Assembly (NCBI GenBank): GCA_017428245.1
Contig: JAFRRF010000036.1
Location: 1-42,709 of the forward strand
Direction: 5' to 3'
DNA from: Bacteroidales bacterium
GTDB taxonomy: Bacteria; Bacteroidota; Bacteroidia; Bacteroidales; UBA932
DNA: 42,709 bases
In this document: one piece after another, positions 23,691 to 32,522 of the stretch
How positions within the stretch are numbered: the stretch's first letter is position 1
How the letters are laid out: each line of letters begins with the position of its first letter
Made by a program: the position numbers and the translations under genes
Notes under the pieces: model-generated
What the model was told of the DNA's origin: nothing
Database searches by the model: none
The model's input: the letters and a program-made list of their open reading frames with translations, nothing else

Positions 23691-25273
23691 AAAGAGTTGG
23701 ATTGACACTTTTGATGCTGGCGGTTTCAAGCCTGGCGCTTTATGCGCAAAGCGCTTCGTCCGTCCGGAATGCCGAGAAAATTGCACGGGCGCTCTATCTG
23801 ATTGAAACCTGCTATCTCGATACGGTCGATGTCGATAAAGCGATCGACCGGATGCTGGACCGGCTTATGCAGGATTTGGACCCGCACTCCACTTATATGC
23901 CGAAGGAGAGCGTCGGAGCGCTCAATGAGCCGCTTGACGGTACATTCGAGGGAGTCGGCATCGAGTATGCAATCATTTCGGATACCCTGACCGTTCAGTC
24001 AGTGGTGGCGGGGGGACCTGCAGAGGCTGTCGGACTGCGGGCAGGCGACAAGATCGTGGCGGTGGACGGCGAGACGATTGCCGGTGTCGGGCTTACCAAC
24101 GACGGTGTGCGCTCCCTTTTGCGCGGGCCCAAAGGAAGCAAAGTCGTCGTTTCCGTGCTGCGCCGCGACGGGGTGCAGAATTTCACAATCCGCCGCGACA
24201 GGATCCCCATCGAGAGCGTCGAGGCGGTCTATGAGCCGGAGCCGGGAATCGTGTATATGAAAATCACCCGCTTTGCCCGTGAAACTGTCGACGAAGTCAT
24301 TGAAGCATTGCGGAAACAGGTGAAACACCGTCCGCATGGAATGATTCTGGACCTTCGCGGCAACGGTGGCGGTTTTATGCACGTTGCACTGGCACTTGCC
24401 GACCTGTTCCTGGAAAAAGACCAGCTGATTGTCCGGACGGAGGGGCGGGATTTTGAGCGGGAGGAACGCGCCACTGGACTGGGCGTTTTCCGGAGCGGTC
24501 CCGTCGTCGTCCTGGTCGATGAAAGCAGCGCCAGTGCCAGCGAGATTCTGGCCGGTGCACTGCAGGACTGGGACCGGGCGGTCATTGTCGGCCGCAGGAC
24601 GTTCGGAAAGGGGCTGGTCCAGCAGCAGTATATGCTGCCCGACGGCTCCGGAATCCGTCTGACAGTGGCCCGTTACCATACGCCGAGCGGACGTGTGGTC
24701 CAGTCGCCGTATGAGCCCGGCCACCGGACCGATTATTATCGGGCGCTGCAGGAGCGTTACGGGCACGGTGAATCGTTCAGCCGTGACAGTATCTCCTTGC
24801 CCGATTCCCTGGCATACAAGACGCTTCGTCTGGGCCGTACGGTTTATGGCGGCGGAGGGATCCTGCCCGACGTGTTTGTACCGTACGATACCACCGGCGT
24901 GAACCGTTTTGCCGTGCAGGTAATCGGTCAGGGTCTGCTGACCGAATATGTGAACGACTATATTGACCGGAACCGGGAAAGACTCGCTGTCCGTGACTTG
25001 GATGCTTTCGACGCGGTTTATGCGGAAATGGAAGAAGGTGCCTATGCCGGCCTGCTGGCTTATTGCGCGGAAAAGGATGTGACGCCGCAGGACGGGCAGG
25101 AAGCGGCGGACTGCGAGTTCCTGCTCAAAACGCGTCTCAAAGCTTTGGTTTCCCGCAGCGCCCTGGGAACGACGGGGTATTGGCGCGTCCTCAACCGGGC
25201 TGCGGATCCCGAATTCCAGCGCGCGCTGGAAGTCGTCAGGAATTGGGACAAGGCATTCGTTACGGAGCTGTGA
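23687..25273 (+). CDS. S41 family C-terminal-processing serine protease
   Basis: A 528-residue exported protease with a signal peptide ending LYAQS (about residue 21). A PDZ domain sits at about residues 87-170 (EGVGIEYAI, GGPAEAVGLRAGDKIVAVDG). The S41 core follows, with the Ser-Lys dyad at Ser283 (ESSASASEI) and Lys308 (RRTFGKGLVQQ) and the substrate strand RGNGGGF. It degrades or trims envelope proteins at hydrophobic C-termini. The C-terminal 130 residues are an extension typical of Bacteroidota members. It overlaps rnz by 4 bases and its 3' end overlaps the convergent mltG by 14 bases. Confidence 0.95.
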   Translation: MKRVGLTLLMLAVSSLALYAQSASSVRNAEKIARALYLIETCYLDTVDVDKAIDRMLDRLMQDLDPHSTYMPKESVGALNEPLDGTFEGVGIEYAIISDTLTVQSVVAGGPAEAVGLRAGDKIVAVDGETIAGVGLTNDGVRSLLRGPKGSKVVVSVLRRDGVQNFTIRRDRIPIESVEAVYEPEPGIVYMKITRFARETVDEVIEALRKQVKHRPHGMILDLRGNGGGFMHVALALADLFLEKDQLIVRTEGRDFEREERATGLGVFRSGPVVVLVDESSASASEILAGALQDWDRAVIVGRRTFGKGLVQQQYMLPDGSGIRLTVARYHTPSGRVVQSPYEPGHRTDYYRALQERYGHGESFSRDSISLPDSLAYKTLRLGRTVYGGGGILPDVFVPYDTTGVNRFAVQVIGQGLLTEYVNDYIDRNRERLAVRDLDAFDAVYAEMEEGAYAGLLAYCAEKDVTPQDGQEAADCEFLLKTRLKALVSRSALGTTGYWRVLNRAADPEFQRALEVVRNWDKAFVTEL

Positions 25274-26309
25274 CCGCTCTCAGCTGTCCGGCTAGTGCCC
25301 GCTGGTAACGGCGGGCATTTTCGTTGTGTGCGCTGAGGGTTTTGGCGAAAGCGTGGGTGCCGTCGAAATTGTCTTTGGCGCAGAAGTACAGGTAATCGTG
25401 CCGTTCGTAATTGAGGACGGCATCGATGGCCGCCACGGGCGGCATCGTGATGGGCCCCGGAGGCAGTCCTGCGTATTTGTATGTATTGTACGGCGAATCG
25501 GTTTCCAGATGGCGGTTCAGGACCCGTTTGATGGAAGGATCCCCTATGGCGAAGATGACCGTCGGGTCGGCCTGAAGCAACATTTCCTTGTGGAGCCGGT
25601 TCATATAAACTCCGGCGATACGGGGCATTTCGGCTTCGTTTTTCGTCTCTTCGATAACGATCGAGGCTAGCGTGCTGACTTCCTGCCTCGTCAGACCGAT
25701 GGCGAGGGCCTTGGCGTCACGGTCCGCCGTCCAGAATTTTACGTATTCGGTATGCATCCGTTCCACGAACTCTTCCGGGGTAACCGTCCACCATACTTCG
25801 TAGGTGTTGGGAATGAACATCCCGATGAAGGTTTCAGGCGTAAATCCATATTTTTCTGCGACGGTCTTGTCATTCAGTGTGTTGAGGAAAGCATCCCGAC
25901 CAGCCTCCAATTGTTCGCCCAGGAAATCGGCAAAGCGGTCGAGACTCCGGTAATAGCCGGGTATGACCAGCCGGACCGGCTGCTGCCATCCTTTCTGCAG
26001 CGTGCGGACGATGGCTTTGTTTCCCATCCCTTTCTTGAACCTGTACAGGCCGGGCTTGAAACCGTCCTTGAGTTTCATCACTTTGGCGGCGCGCAGGAAA
26101 GTTTTCTCGTTGTCGACCGATCCGCTCGCCAATACCGCGTCGATCAGCTGTTCGCCTGTGTAGTTGCGGTAGATGCGGATTTCCTGCGGCTTTTCGCCAG
26201 AGGCGATGTTGTCGTGGTAAAAAGTACCATAGAAGTTGAGGAGAGCCAGGATGCCGGCCCCCGCCAGGACCAGCAAGGTCAGCAGCACGATGCGGGATTT
26301 CTTTTTCAT
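25260..26309 (-). CDS. mltG: Endolytic murein transglycosylase
   Basis: A 349-residue single-pass membrane protein (helix at about 8-27) of the YceG/MltG family, which cuts nascent glycan strands and sets their length. The catalytic glutamate is Glu220 in ASIVIEETKN, close to the E. coli Glu218. The motifs FIPNTYEVWWT, AGVYMNRL, LLQADPTV, SPYNTYKYAGLPPGPI and FDGTHAFAKT are all present. It begins 4 bases inside the end of the glucosaminidase gene and ends overlapping the convergent S41 gene. Confidence 0.97.
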   Translation of the reverse strand: MKKKSRIVLLTLLVLAGAGILALLNFYGTFYHDNIASGEKPQEIRIYRNYTGEQLIDAVLASGSVDNEKTFLRAAKVMKLKDGFKPGLYRFKKGMGNKAIVRTLQKGWQQPVRLVIPGYYRSLDRFADFLGEQLEAGRDAFLNTLNDKTVAEKYGFTPETFIGMFIPNTYEVWWTVTPEEFVERMHTEYVKFWTADRDAKALAIGLTRQEVSTLASIVIEETKNEAEMPRIAGVYMNRLHKEMLLQADPTVIFAIGDPSIKRVLNRHLETDSPYNTYKYAGLPPGPITMPPVAAIDAVLNYERHDYLYFCAKDNFDGTHAFAKTLSAHNENARRYQRALAGQLRAVTAP

Positions 26310-27256
26310 CGGGGTTTGCGGAGAAGGAGGATGGTTCCGGGCTCCGGTTCGGTGCCCGGCCTCATCGCGTTATACGAATAGATTTTTTTCATTTTTACGG
26401 CGTAGCGTTGCGCCAGGAGGCGCATCGTTTCGCCCTCTTCCACGACATGTTTGTCGAGATGCGGGGCGCTTTCGTTTTTCTTTGCCTCCAGATAGACGGT
26501 CTCTCCGGGCTGAAGGGGGCGCTCCCGGTCCAGATCGTTGAAGCGGAGCAATTCCCGCTTGAACAGATTGTATTCCCGGGCCAGTTGCTGCCAGGTATCG
26601 TCTTTTCCGGCTACGATGTATGCCACGCCGTTGGTGGAGCGGATTTCCCGGAGCAGGGACGCCGTATAGAGTTTGTGGCCGGGATGTGCCTTGAACGAAA
26701 TGCTGAATTCCGCTTCCATCGGTGTAGGCGGGAGTTCTTCCCGGGCCGTTTCCTCCAACTGGTCGTAGCGGAAGAGTTCATTTTCTTCGATGATCCGGAT
26801 CAGACTTGCCGCATAGGTTTGCGCCGTGGCATAACCGGCCTTCTGCAGGCCGTAGGCCCATCCTTTGTAATCGGTGGGGTCGAGATTGAACAGGGTGGCA
26901 TAGCGGTCACGGTAGCGCAGGAAGTCGCTGTGGTCGCGGAAGGATTCCTCTGCGCTTCCGTAACTGCGGAAGCACTCGTCGGGCGCATCGTCGGTGTGTT
27001 TGATGCTCTTTCCTTTCCAGCCGTGGCACTTGATGCCGAAATGGTTGTTGGCCCGGGTGGCAAGGGTACTGTTGCCGTCGCCGGATTCCAGACAGCCCTG
27101 TGCCAGCGTGATGCTGGCCGGAATACCGGTAGCCTTCATTTCCCGTACGGCGATGCCGGCATATTTCTCGATATATTGCGCACGCGTGAGTTTCTGCCCG
27201 AAAGCCGTGCAGAGACAGAGCAGAATGGCGGACAGTAAGGTCAGGGAACGTTTCAT
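26306..27256 (-). CDS. Glucosaminidase (GH73) with C-terminal LysM
   Basis: A 316-residue secreted muramidase-type enzyme with a signal peptide (residues 1-20, TAFGQ). The GH73 domain covers about residues 24-165, with the catalytic glutamate Glu57 in LAQGCLESGDG and the conserved NNHFGIKC and YGSAEESFRDHSDFL blocks. Two LysM-like segments follow: a weaker one (VAYIVAGKDDTWQQLAREY) and a clear one at the C-terminus (HVVEEGETMRLLAQRY). It cuts peptidoglycan glycan strands. It overlaps mltG and the flavoprotein gene by 4 bases each, so these wall enzymes are translated together. Confidence 0.94.
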   Translation of the reverse strand: MKRSLTLLSAILLCLCTAFGQKLTRAQYIEKYAGIAVREMKATGIPASITLAQGCLESGDGNSTLATRANNHFGIKCHGWKGKSIKHTDDAPDECFRSYGSAEESFRDHSDFLRYRDRYATLFNLDPTDYKGWAYGLQKAGYATAQTYAASLIRIIEENELFRYDQLEETAREELPPTPMEAEFSISFKAHPGHKLYTASLLREIRSTNGVAYIVAGKDDTWQQLAREYNLFKRELLRFNDLDRERPLQPGETVYLEAKKNESAPHLDKHVVEEGETMRLLAQRYAVKMKKIYSYNAMRPGTEPEPGTILLLRKPR

Positions 27257-28401
27257 CGGGGAAGGGAAAGCAAATAGGCAGCAGCGCTGTTGCCGGCCAG
27301 TGCTCCGGTAGAGAAGGCGATCTGCAGGTTGTAGCCGCCGGTATCACCGTCCAGGTCGAGCACTTCGCCGCAAAAAAAAAGGCCCGGGCGGAGGCGGGAA
27401 GCCATCGTCTTCGGGACGATTTCCTGAAGACTTACGCCGCCGGCCGTAACCACGGCGCGGTCGTATCCTTTGTAATCGTCGATAGGGAACTTCCAGGACT
27501 TCACGGCTGCGGGAAGATTACTCGCCGCAAGTCCCGGATGCGCACGCAGGAAAGGAGCGGCCAAGGCCTTCGGAAGCATCGACCGAAGCGGACGGCCCTG
27601 AAGCTGTTCTTCCGTAAGGGCGGGCTTGAGGTCGAGGACGATGTCAACCTGCTGACCGTTTGTCAGCGCCCAGACGGCGCGTCGGCTCAGATGGTAGGCA
27701 ATGCCGCTCTCGAGCCCGTCACCGGTGAAATTGAAATCTCCCTGCTCGCTTTCGACCAGTGTCCGGTCCACATAGAGATGCAGGCCGACTTTTTTCATCT
27801 CCAGACCGGATAGTTCCGGGTCGTAGTTTCGCGGATGCAGGGCCGTTTCGCTGGGAAAAGTCGGTGTGATCGTGTGGCCGGCCTCCGCCGCAAGCCGGTA
27901 ACCGTCACCGGTTGAACCGGTGACCGGGTAGGATTTCCCGCCGGTTGCGATGATGACCGCGTCGAAACCGTCCAATTCCGAAAGGCTTCCGACACTTGTC
28001 CGGTATCGGATATCCACGCCCAGTTCCCTTACCCGCCGCTCCAGCGCGCGGGCCACGTCGCCTGCCACAAGGGAAGCGGGATATACACGACGGCCCTGGA
28101 GCGTGACGGTAGGCACACCCAGATCCTGCTCGAAGAAGCGGATCAGCGCTTCATTTGAAAAAGCCCGGAACGCCTGCCGAAGAAAACGCTGGTTGGGATG
28201 GATGTGCGGTGCGAATTCCTCCCAGGGCCGCAGGTTGGTCAGGTTACAGCGCCCTTTCCCGGTCAGATAAATCTTCCTTCCGAGCCGTTCGTTTTTGTCG
28301 AAAAGTATGATCCGGCCGCCGCCCCCCAGCGCTTCGGCGGCGCGGATGGCCGCCATCATTCCGGCGGGGCCGCCGCCTACGATGGCCAGGGACGCGTGCA
28401 T
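27253..28401 (-). CDS. NAD(P)/FAD-dependent oxidoreductase, BaiN/HI0933-like
   Basis: A 382-residue flavoprotein. The FAD-binding motif is VGGGPAGMMAA (about residues 8-18), followed by the family marker RLGRKIYLTGKGRCNLTN (about 41-58) and a C-terminal GEVLDLDGDTGGYNLQIAFSTG block that closes the FAD site. Family members include BaiN of bile-acid-metabolising bacteria, but the fold is widespread and the substrate here is unknown; a bile acid role should not be assumed. It overlaps its neighbours on both sides by 4 bases and 1 base. Confidence 0.9.
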   Translation of the reverse strand: MHASLAIVGGGPAGMMAAIRAAEALGGGGRIILFDKNERLGRKIYLTGKGRCNLTNLRPWEEFAPHIHPNQRFLRQAFRAFSNEALIRFFEQDLGVPTVTLQGRRVYPASLVAGDVARALERRVRELGVDIRYRTSVGSLSELDGFDAVIIATGGKSYPVTGSTGDGYRLAAEAGHTITPTFPSETALHPRNYDPELSGLEMKKVGLHLYVDRTLVESEQGDFNFTGDGLESGIAYHLSRRAVWALTNGQQVDIVLDLKPALTEEQLQGRPLRSMLPKALAAPFLRAHPGLAASNLPAAVKSWKFPIDDYKGYDRAVVTAGGVSLQEIVPKTMASRLRPGLFFCGEVLDLDGDTGGYNLQIAFSTGALAGNSAAAYLLSLPR

Positions 28402-29924
28402 CAGTTGTTGAAATACTTCATGAAGCTGTTGAGAAGGACGTACATGTTGTCGTCGATGTCGCCGTTCGCATTGCTGTTGTAAGCGCGGGAATTGCAGACA
28501 AAGGCGCCGCTCATATTCTCGTTGGTGTTCCCGGCCCAGATGGTGGCCGTTCCGGCGAGATTGCCGCCGTGATAATGGGCACCCTCGAAAAGCGACGAAT
28601 GGTTCAACCGCCAGCCAAGGCCATAGCGTTTGTAGGCCGAGCCATAGCTGCCGGCACCGGAATACTGAAAAGGTGTGTACATCTCCTGCAATGTTTCATA
28701 CGAGAAAATGTCCGGTACCATGTCATCACCGTCCATATAGGTAAGGATGCGCATCATCTGGTTGGTCGAGGTGATGATGCCGGCTGCACCGGCCAGTTCG
28801 CGCAGCGGATTCCGGTATCCGTCGCCGCCGTCCTGCGAGTAATAGATACACTCGTTTGCGCGGCGTTCCTCCTTGTATCCGCCGATATGGGTGTCGGTAA
28901 TGCCCATTTTTTCAAGTACGTCTTCCTTGAGGAAGCTTTCATAGTCCTTTCCGCTGACCACCTCCACGATACGGTGGAGGATGACGAAGCCTACATTGCT
29001 GTAGTTGTAGGCTGTTCCTCCTGTCCAGACATTGGTCCCGTCGTTATAGGGATTCTGCCGGGCGTTGAGCGTGCGCTGGATGAGGGTGTCGGAAGGAACG
29101 GGCGTCCCGTTGCTGTAGAAGCGGTAGGAGTTTGTGAAGGCCGGATCGTCGAGGCCCTTGCAGATACCGCTGCTGTGGCTCAGCAGGTGGCGGACCGTGA
29201 TGCCTTCGTGGTAAGAGGTAATGTTGTGATAGAGCCCCTTGAGGATACCGTTTTCGCCGAAGACCTGGTCGTCGAGATTAAGCCGTCCCTGCTCCTTGAG
29301 CGTCATGATGCACATTGTGCAGAACTGCTTGGAGATGCTGGCCATCCGGAACAGATGGTCGGGCGTTGCGCGTACCTCCGCACCCAGTTGGGCAAAGCCG
29401 AAGCCGCTGGAATACTTGATTTCCGTCCCTTTCATGATGGAAATGGAGACTCCGGGGACGTTGAAATCGTTCATAAACTGATAGACCTGATTGTCGATAT
29501 ACGGAATGCCGTATTTGACCAGGATTTTGTATTCGGCGGAACGGGTCCCGGATTCGGATACGACTTTCAATGTCTGGACGTTTCCGGAAAAGTCGCAAGC
29601 CGTACCCGGTGTAAAGGGTTTCCCGTCGATGAAGACCGCCGCTCCGTCGGAAACCTGGATGTCCGGCACCAGCCTTGAGCGGTCCACGCCTTCCGTGACG
29701 GAAATACAGTAATAGCCGTTCGCCGTGACGCCCGTGCTGCTTCCGGACAAGGCGGGGTTGTTGTCCTTGAGGAACGATAGTTTGATCAGGGATGCCTTGT
29801 CGCTTTTCTCCGGTTCTGTACCGACCTCCGGCGTGGGATCTCCGCAGGCCGCCATTGTGAAGAGAACGGCTGAAATAGCCAATAATTTGAAAAGGATCTT
29901 CTTCATTTTTATCGTATTTTCCAT
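28401..29924 (-). CDS. Lipoprotein serine hydrolase, beta-lactamase class C/PBP-like
   Basis: A 507-residue lipoprotein (MAAC lipobox near residue 27). An N-terminal domain of about 100 residues (ISVTEGVDRSRLVPDIQVSD) resembles the DUF5018 Ig-like domain. The hydrolase follows with Ser196-x-x-Lys199 (ASISKQ), the YSN motif (TAYNYSNVGF) and a C-terminal HYHGGN replacing KTG. This is the esterase/PBP4-like group acting on D-amino acid peptides or esters; the substrate is unknown. An inner ATG at 29906 (MKKILF) is an alternative start; the longer one is kept because its ATG overlaps the mnmA stop (TAATG), as elsewhere in this operon. Confidence 0.88.
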   Translation of the reverse strand: MENTIKMKKILFKLLAISAVLFTMAACGDPTPEVGTEPEKSDKASLIKLSFLKDNNPALSGSSTGVTANGYYCISVTEGVDRSRLVPDIQVSDGAAVFIDGKPFTPGTACDFSGNVQTLKVVSESGTRSAEYKILVKYGIPYIDNQVYQFMNDFNVPGVSISIMKGTEIKYSSGFGFAQLGAEVRATPDHLFRMASISKQFCTMCIMTLKEQGRLNLDDQVFGENGILKGLYHNITSYHEGITVRHLLSHSSGICKGLDDPAFTNSYRFYSNGTPVPSDTLIQRTLNARQNPYNDGTNVWTGGTAYNYSNVGFVILHRIVEVVSGKDYESFLKEDVLEKMGITDTHIGGYKEERRANECIYYSQDGGDGYRNPLRELAGAAGIITSTNQMMRILTYMDGDDMVPDIFSYETLQEMYTPFQYSGAGSYGSAYKRYGLGWRLNHSSLFEGAHYHGGNLAGTATIWAGNTNENMSGAFVCNSRAYNSNANGDIDDNMYVLLNSFMKYFNN

Positions 29925-31108
29925 TATTTGTCAATTACACCGCTGCCGAGCATCTCCCCGTCGTCGGCGTACCATACGGCGAACTGGCCGGGGGTGATGC
30001 CGCGCTGCGGCTCGTCGAAGGTGATGAAGAGCCCGTCTTCCCGGGCGTGGAGGGTAGCCCCTTGCAGCGGCTGCCGATAACGGATGCGGACCTGATAACG
30101 ACACTCCCCGCCGACGGGCAGGGCAAGGTCGGGCCGGATCCAGTGGATTTCTTCGGGGCGGATGCGGAGTGCCCGGCGCCAGAGGCCCGGGTGGCTGTCG
30201 CCCTCACCCACGAAGATCAGGTTCTTTTCGATGTCGTTGGCGATCAGGAAACAGGATTCGGCGTGGCCGCCGATGCCCAGGCCCTTGCGCTGTCCGATCG
30301 TGTAGTATTGGGCGCCGATGTGCTTCCCGATCACCTTGCCGTCTTCCCGGCGGTAGCGGATGGGCTCGGCCATCTCTTCCAGCGTCCGGGGCTCCGGACG
30401 CCCTTCGTAGAAACTCCGGGGAATCTCCACGATGTCGCCTTCCTGCGATTTGAGTTTCTGCTGCAGGAATACGGGCAGGTCGACCTTCCCCACAAAGCAG
30501 ATGCCCTGGCTATCTTTTTTTTCTGCGCTGGGCAGTTCCGCTTCCCGGGCGATGCGGCGCACTTCAGGCTTGGTAAGGTCCCCGATGGGAAAGAGGGCCG
30601 TGGCGAGTTGCGCCTGCGAAAGCTGGCACAGGAAGTAACTCTGGTCCTTGTTGGGGTCGCTTCCCGCGAGGATGCGGTACACGGTCTTCCCGTCCGCACC
30701 GGTGAAACTGTCTTTCCGGCAATAGTGCCCCGTGGCCACATAGTCGGCGCCCAGGGCCTGTGCGGCCTGCCAGAAGGCGTCGAACTTGATCTCCCGGTTG
30801 CACAGTACGTCGGGGTTGGGGGTGCGCCCTTTCTCGTATTCGCTGAACATATAATCCACGACCCGCTGCCGGTACACGTCGCTCAGGTCCACGAAATGGA
30901 AAGGGATGCCGATCTTGCGCGCCACCATTTCGGCGACGGCGCGGTCCTCTTCCCATTCGCATTCCCCGTGCAGGGTGCCGGTGGTGTCGTGCCAGTTCTG
31001 CATGAACAGGGCGAACACGTCGCAGCCCTGGTGTTTGAGCAGCAGGGCGGCTACGCTCGAATCGACGCCGCCGGAGAGTCCGATGCAGATCTTGGGTTTA
31101 TTGTTCAT
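29924..31108 (-). CDS. mnmA: tRNA-specific 2-thiouridylase
   Basis: A 394-residue enzyme that thiolates U34 of tRNA for Lys, Glu and Gln. The PP-loop ATP motif is GLSGGVDSSVA (about residues 10-20). The two catalytic cysteines appear in NPDVLCNREIKF and DSQGICFVG, and the tRNA-binding HIGAQYYTIGQRKGLGIG is present. It is slightly longer than the usual 350-370 residues. It heads the minus-strand run of five overlapping genes ending at mltG. It starts 18 bases from the promoter of the SRP RNA, which is read the other way. Confidence 0.97.
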   Translation of the reverse strand: MNNKPKICIGLSGGVDSSVAALLLKHQGCDVFALFMQNWHDTTGTLHGECEWEEDRAVAEMVARKIGIPFHFVDLSDVYRQRVVDYMFSEYEKGRTPNPDVLCNREIKFDAFWQAAQALGADYVATGHYCRKDSFTGADGKTVYRILAGSDPNKDQSYFLCQLSQAQLATALFPIGDLTKPEVRRIAREAELPSAEKKDSQGICFVGKVDLPVFLQQKLKSQEGDIVEIPRSFYEGRPEPRTLEEMAEPIRYRREDGKVIGKHIGAQYYTIGQRKGLGIGGHAESCFLIANDIEKNLIFVGEGDSHPGLWRRALRIRPEEIHWIRPDLALPVGGECRYQVRIRYRQPLQGATLHAREDGLFITFDEPQRGITPGQFAVWYADDGEMLGSGVIDK

Positions 31109-31125
31109 TTATTCAAAAAAATTCC

Positions 31126-31133
31126 TACCTTTG
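31126..31133 (+). promoter_or_regulatory. -7 box TACCTTTG for SRP RNA
   Basis: Exact TAnnTTTG match 4 bases ahead of the SRP RNA 5' end, at the distance expected for transcription to start on the RNA. A TTG lies at 31101-31103, a slightly long spacer of 22. Confidence 0.65.
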
Positions 31134-31136
31134 TGC

Positions 31137-31236
31137 CGGGGTAAGTCTTATACGACCAGCTCCCACTGAACTCCCCCAGGGCTTGACCGCAGCAAGGGTA
31201 GGTGGTTGTAGCGGTGCGATATATTCAGCTTACCCT
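31137..31236 (+). ncRNA. ffs: Signal recognition particle RNA, small bacterial type
   Basis: About 100 bases. The ends GGGTAAG (31139-31145) and CTTACCC (31229-31235) pair to close the rod. The Ffh-binding apex is recognisable in CCCCCAGGGCTTGACCGCAGCAAGGGTAGG as the conserved AGG on the 5' side and GCAGCAAGG on the 3' side. The apical loop reads TTGA rather than the E. coli GGAA, and the two A bases before GCAGC are missing; I believe this is a lineage form. A run of T follows at 31236-31241, which could end transcription. It delivers membrane and secreted proteins together with Ffh. Confidence 0.85.
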
Positions 31237-31270
31237 TTTTTCGTGCCCGTTCGGGGAGCTTTCTCATTCT

Positions 31271-31744
31271 CTATAAATCGTTAAAAATTAACGGCATAAT
31301 CGATTCGACGCCTTCAAAAACAAGAATCGGGCCGCCGCTGCCCAGGATGATGCGCAGCGGCCGTTTCGCTTCCCGCTCATACTGGGCCATGACCTGCCGG
31401 CAGGCGCCGCAGGGCGATCCGGGGTTGGGCATCAGTTGTCCGTCGCGCGAGCAGACCACGGCCAGGCTCTCGAACGGGACGCCGGGATGGTTCGCGCTGG
31501 CGGCGAACATGGCCGTCCGTTCGGCGCACAGGCCCGAAGGGTACGCCGCGTTCTCCTGGTTGGCGCCCTTGACGACGGTTCCGTCGGCCAACCGAACGGC
31601 CGCCCCCACGTTAAAATGGGAGTAAGGCGCATAGGACCCTTGCACCGCGGCGATCGCCGCGTCGAGAAGGGCCCGGTCCGCCTCGGGGAGTTCTTCGCGG
31701 GAGGCGTATTCCTGATAGTCGATAATCAGTTTCTTGTTTTCCAT
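31271..31744 (-). CDS. cdd: Cytidine deaminase
   Basis: A 157-residue homotetrameric-type zinc enzyme that turns cytidine or deoxycytidine into uridine in pyrimidine salvage. The zinc and catalytic residues are in GLCAERTAMFA (Cys and the proton-shuttling Glu) and PCGACRQV (two Cys). The N-terminal YAPYSHFNVGAAV and GANQENAAYPSG substrate motifs are intact. It lies 10 bases downstream of the RsiV-like gene, at the end of a probable operon with GH2. Confidence 0.96.
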   Translation of the reverse strand: MENKKLIIDYQEYASREELPEADRALLDAAIAAVQGSYAPYSHFNVGAAVRLADGTVVKGANQENAAYPSGLCAERTAMFAASANHPGVPFESLAVVCSRDGQLMPNPGSPCGACRQVMAQYEREAKRPLRIILGSGGPILVFEGVESIMPLIFNDL

Positions 31745-31754
31745 GCGTTTCGGT

Positions 31755-32522
31755 CTATTTCTTCAGTGCGTCCCAGGGAATCCGGATTTCGATGCCTCCG
31801 AAGACGTAGGGGGCCAGTTCGTAAGGATCATAGTAGAAGGTAATGCCTTCTGCGCCCACGCTGAACACTTCACTGGGTTCGATGGTATCGACGTAGAAGA
31901 CTTCTTCCGGATTGAAATCGTTGCCGATCTCTGCGGCCAGCTTGTCGCATTTGTATTCGTCGAGCAGTTCCATCAGGCGTTCCCGGGAGACGCCCTGGGT
32001 GAACGTCTCGTACGGGACGGCTTTGCCCGTTTTCTTATCGAGGACGATGGCGCCCTGGTGGCTCAGGCCGTGGGCTCCGCCGAAATACTGGTAACCCTCG
32101 ATCCTGTAGTTGATATAGTCGCCGTATACTTCGCCGAACGAGCCGGTGACATCGTTTCCCCAGTCGAGCGTCACGGCTTCGTCTTCTTCGATTTCAAGTT
32201 CCTTGAGCAATTCCTGGTTGGCGGAAACATAATCTTCTTTATGGACTTCGATGATGTCCTTTTTCAATTCGTCCAGCGAGCCGCTGAAATCGGTGTAGCC
32301 CTCTCCCAGACAGGCTGTGCGGATTTCCCGGCGCATCTGTCTGATGGCCGCCTTGCTGAATCCGGCCGTGGGGAACTCGATGTCATAATTCAGGCTGTCG
32401 AAGAACTTGCTTCCTTCGTGGAAAGGGATGTTTTCGGAAAATTCGAGTTTTTCGGTGCGGAGTTCCTGGCTGCAGGACGCCAGAAGGGCGAAAGCGGCCA
32501 GCAGGAAGACAATACGTTTCAT
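31755..32522 (-). CDS. RsiV-family (DUF3298/DUF4163) lipoprotein
   Basis: A 255-residue lipoprotein (signal ending LLASCS, Cys near residue 17). An N-terminal DUF4163-type segment (YDIEFPTAGF, GSFGEVYGDYINYRIEGYQYFGGAHG) is followed by a DUF3298 domain (SHQGAIVLDKKTGKAV, EGITFYYDPYELAPYVFGGIEIRIPW). In Bacillus RsiV this region binds lysozyme, but that protein also has a sigma-binding part and membrane helix that are absent here. So it may sense or inhibit a wall-active molecule; this is inference. Its ATG overlaps the GH2 stop by one base (TAATG). Confidence 0.85.
   Translation of the reverse strand: MKRIVFLLAAFALLASCSQELRTEKLEFSENIPFHEGSKFFDSLNYDIEFPTAGFSKAAIRQMRREIRTACLGEGYTDFSGSLDELKKDIIEVHKEDYVSANQELLKELEIEEDEAVTLDWGNDVTGSFGEVYGDYINYRIEGYQYFGGAHGLSHQGAIVLDKKTGKAVPYETFTQGVSRERLMELLDEYKCDKLAAEIGNDFNPEEVFYVDTIEPSEVFSVGAEGITFYYDPYELAPYVFGGIEIRIPWDALKK

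Noticed and set aside
27253-28401. Bile-acid metabolism by the BaiN-like flavoprotein
   Set aside because: The HI0933/BaiN family is broad and no other bile-acid genes are present; only the fold is claimed.
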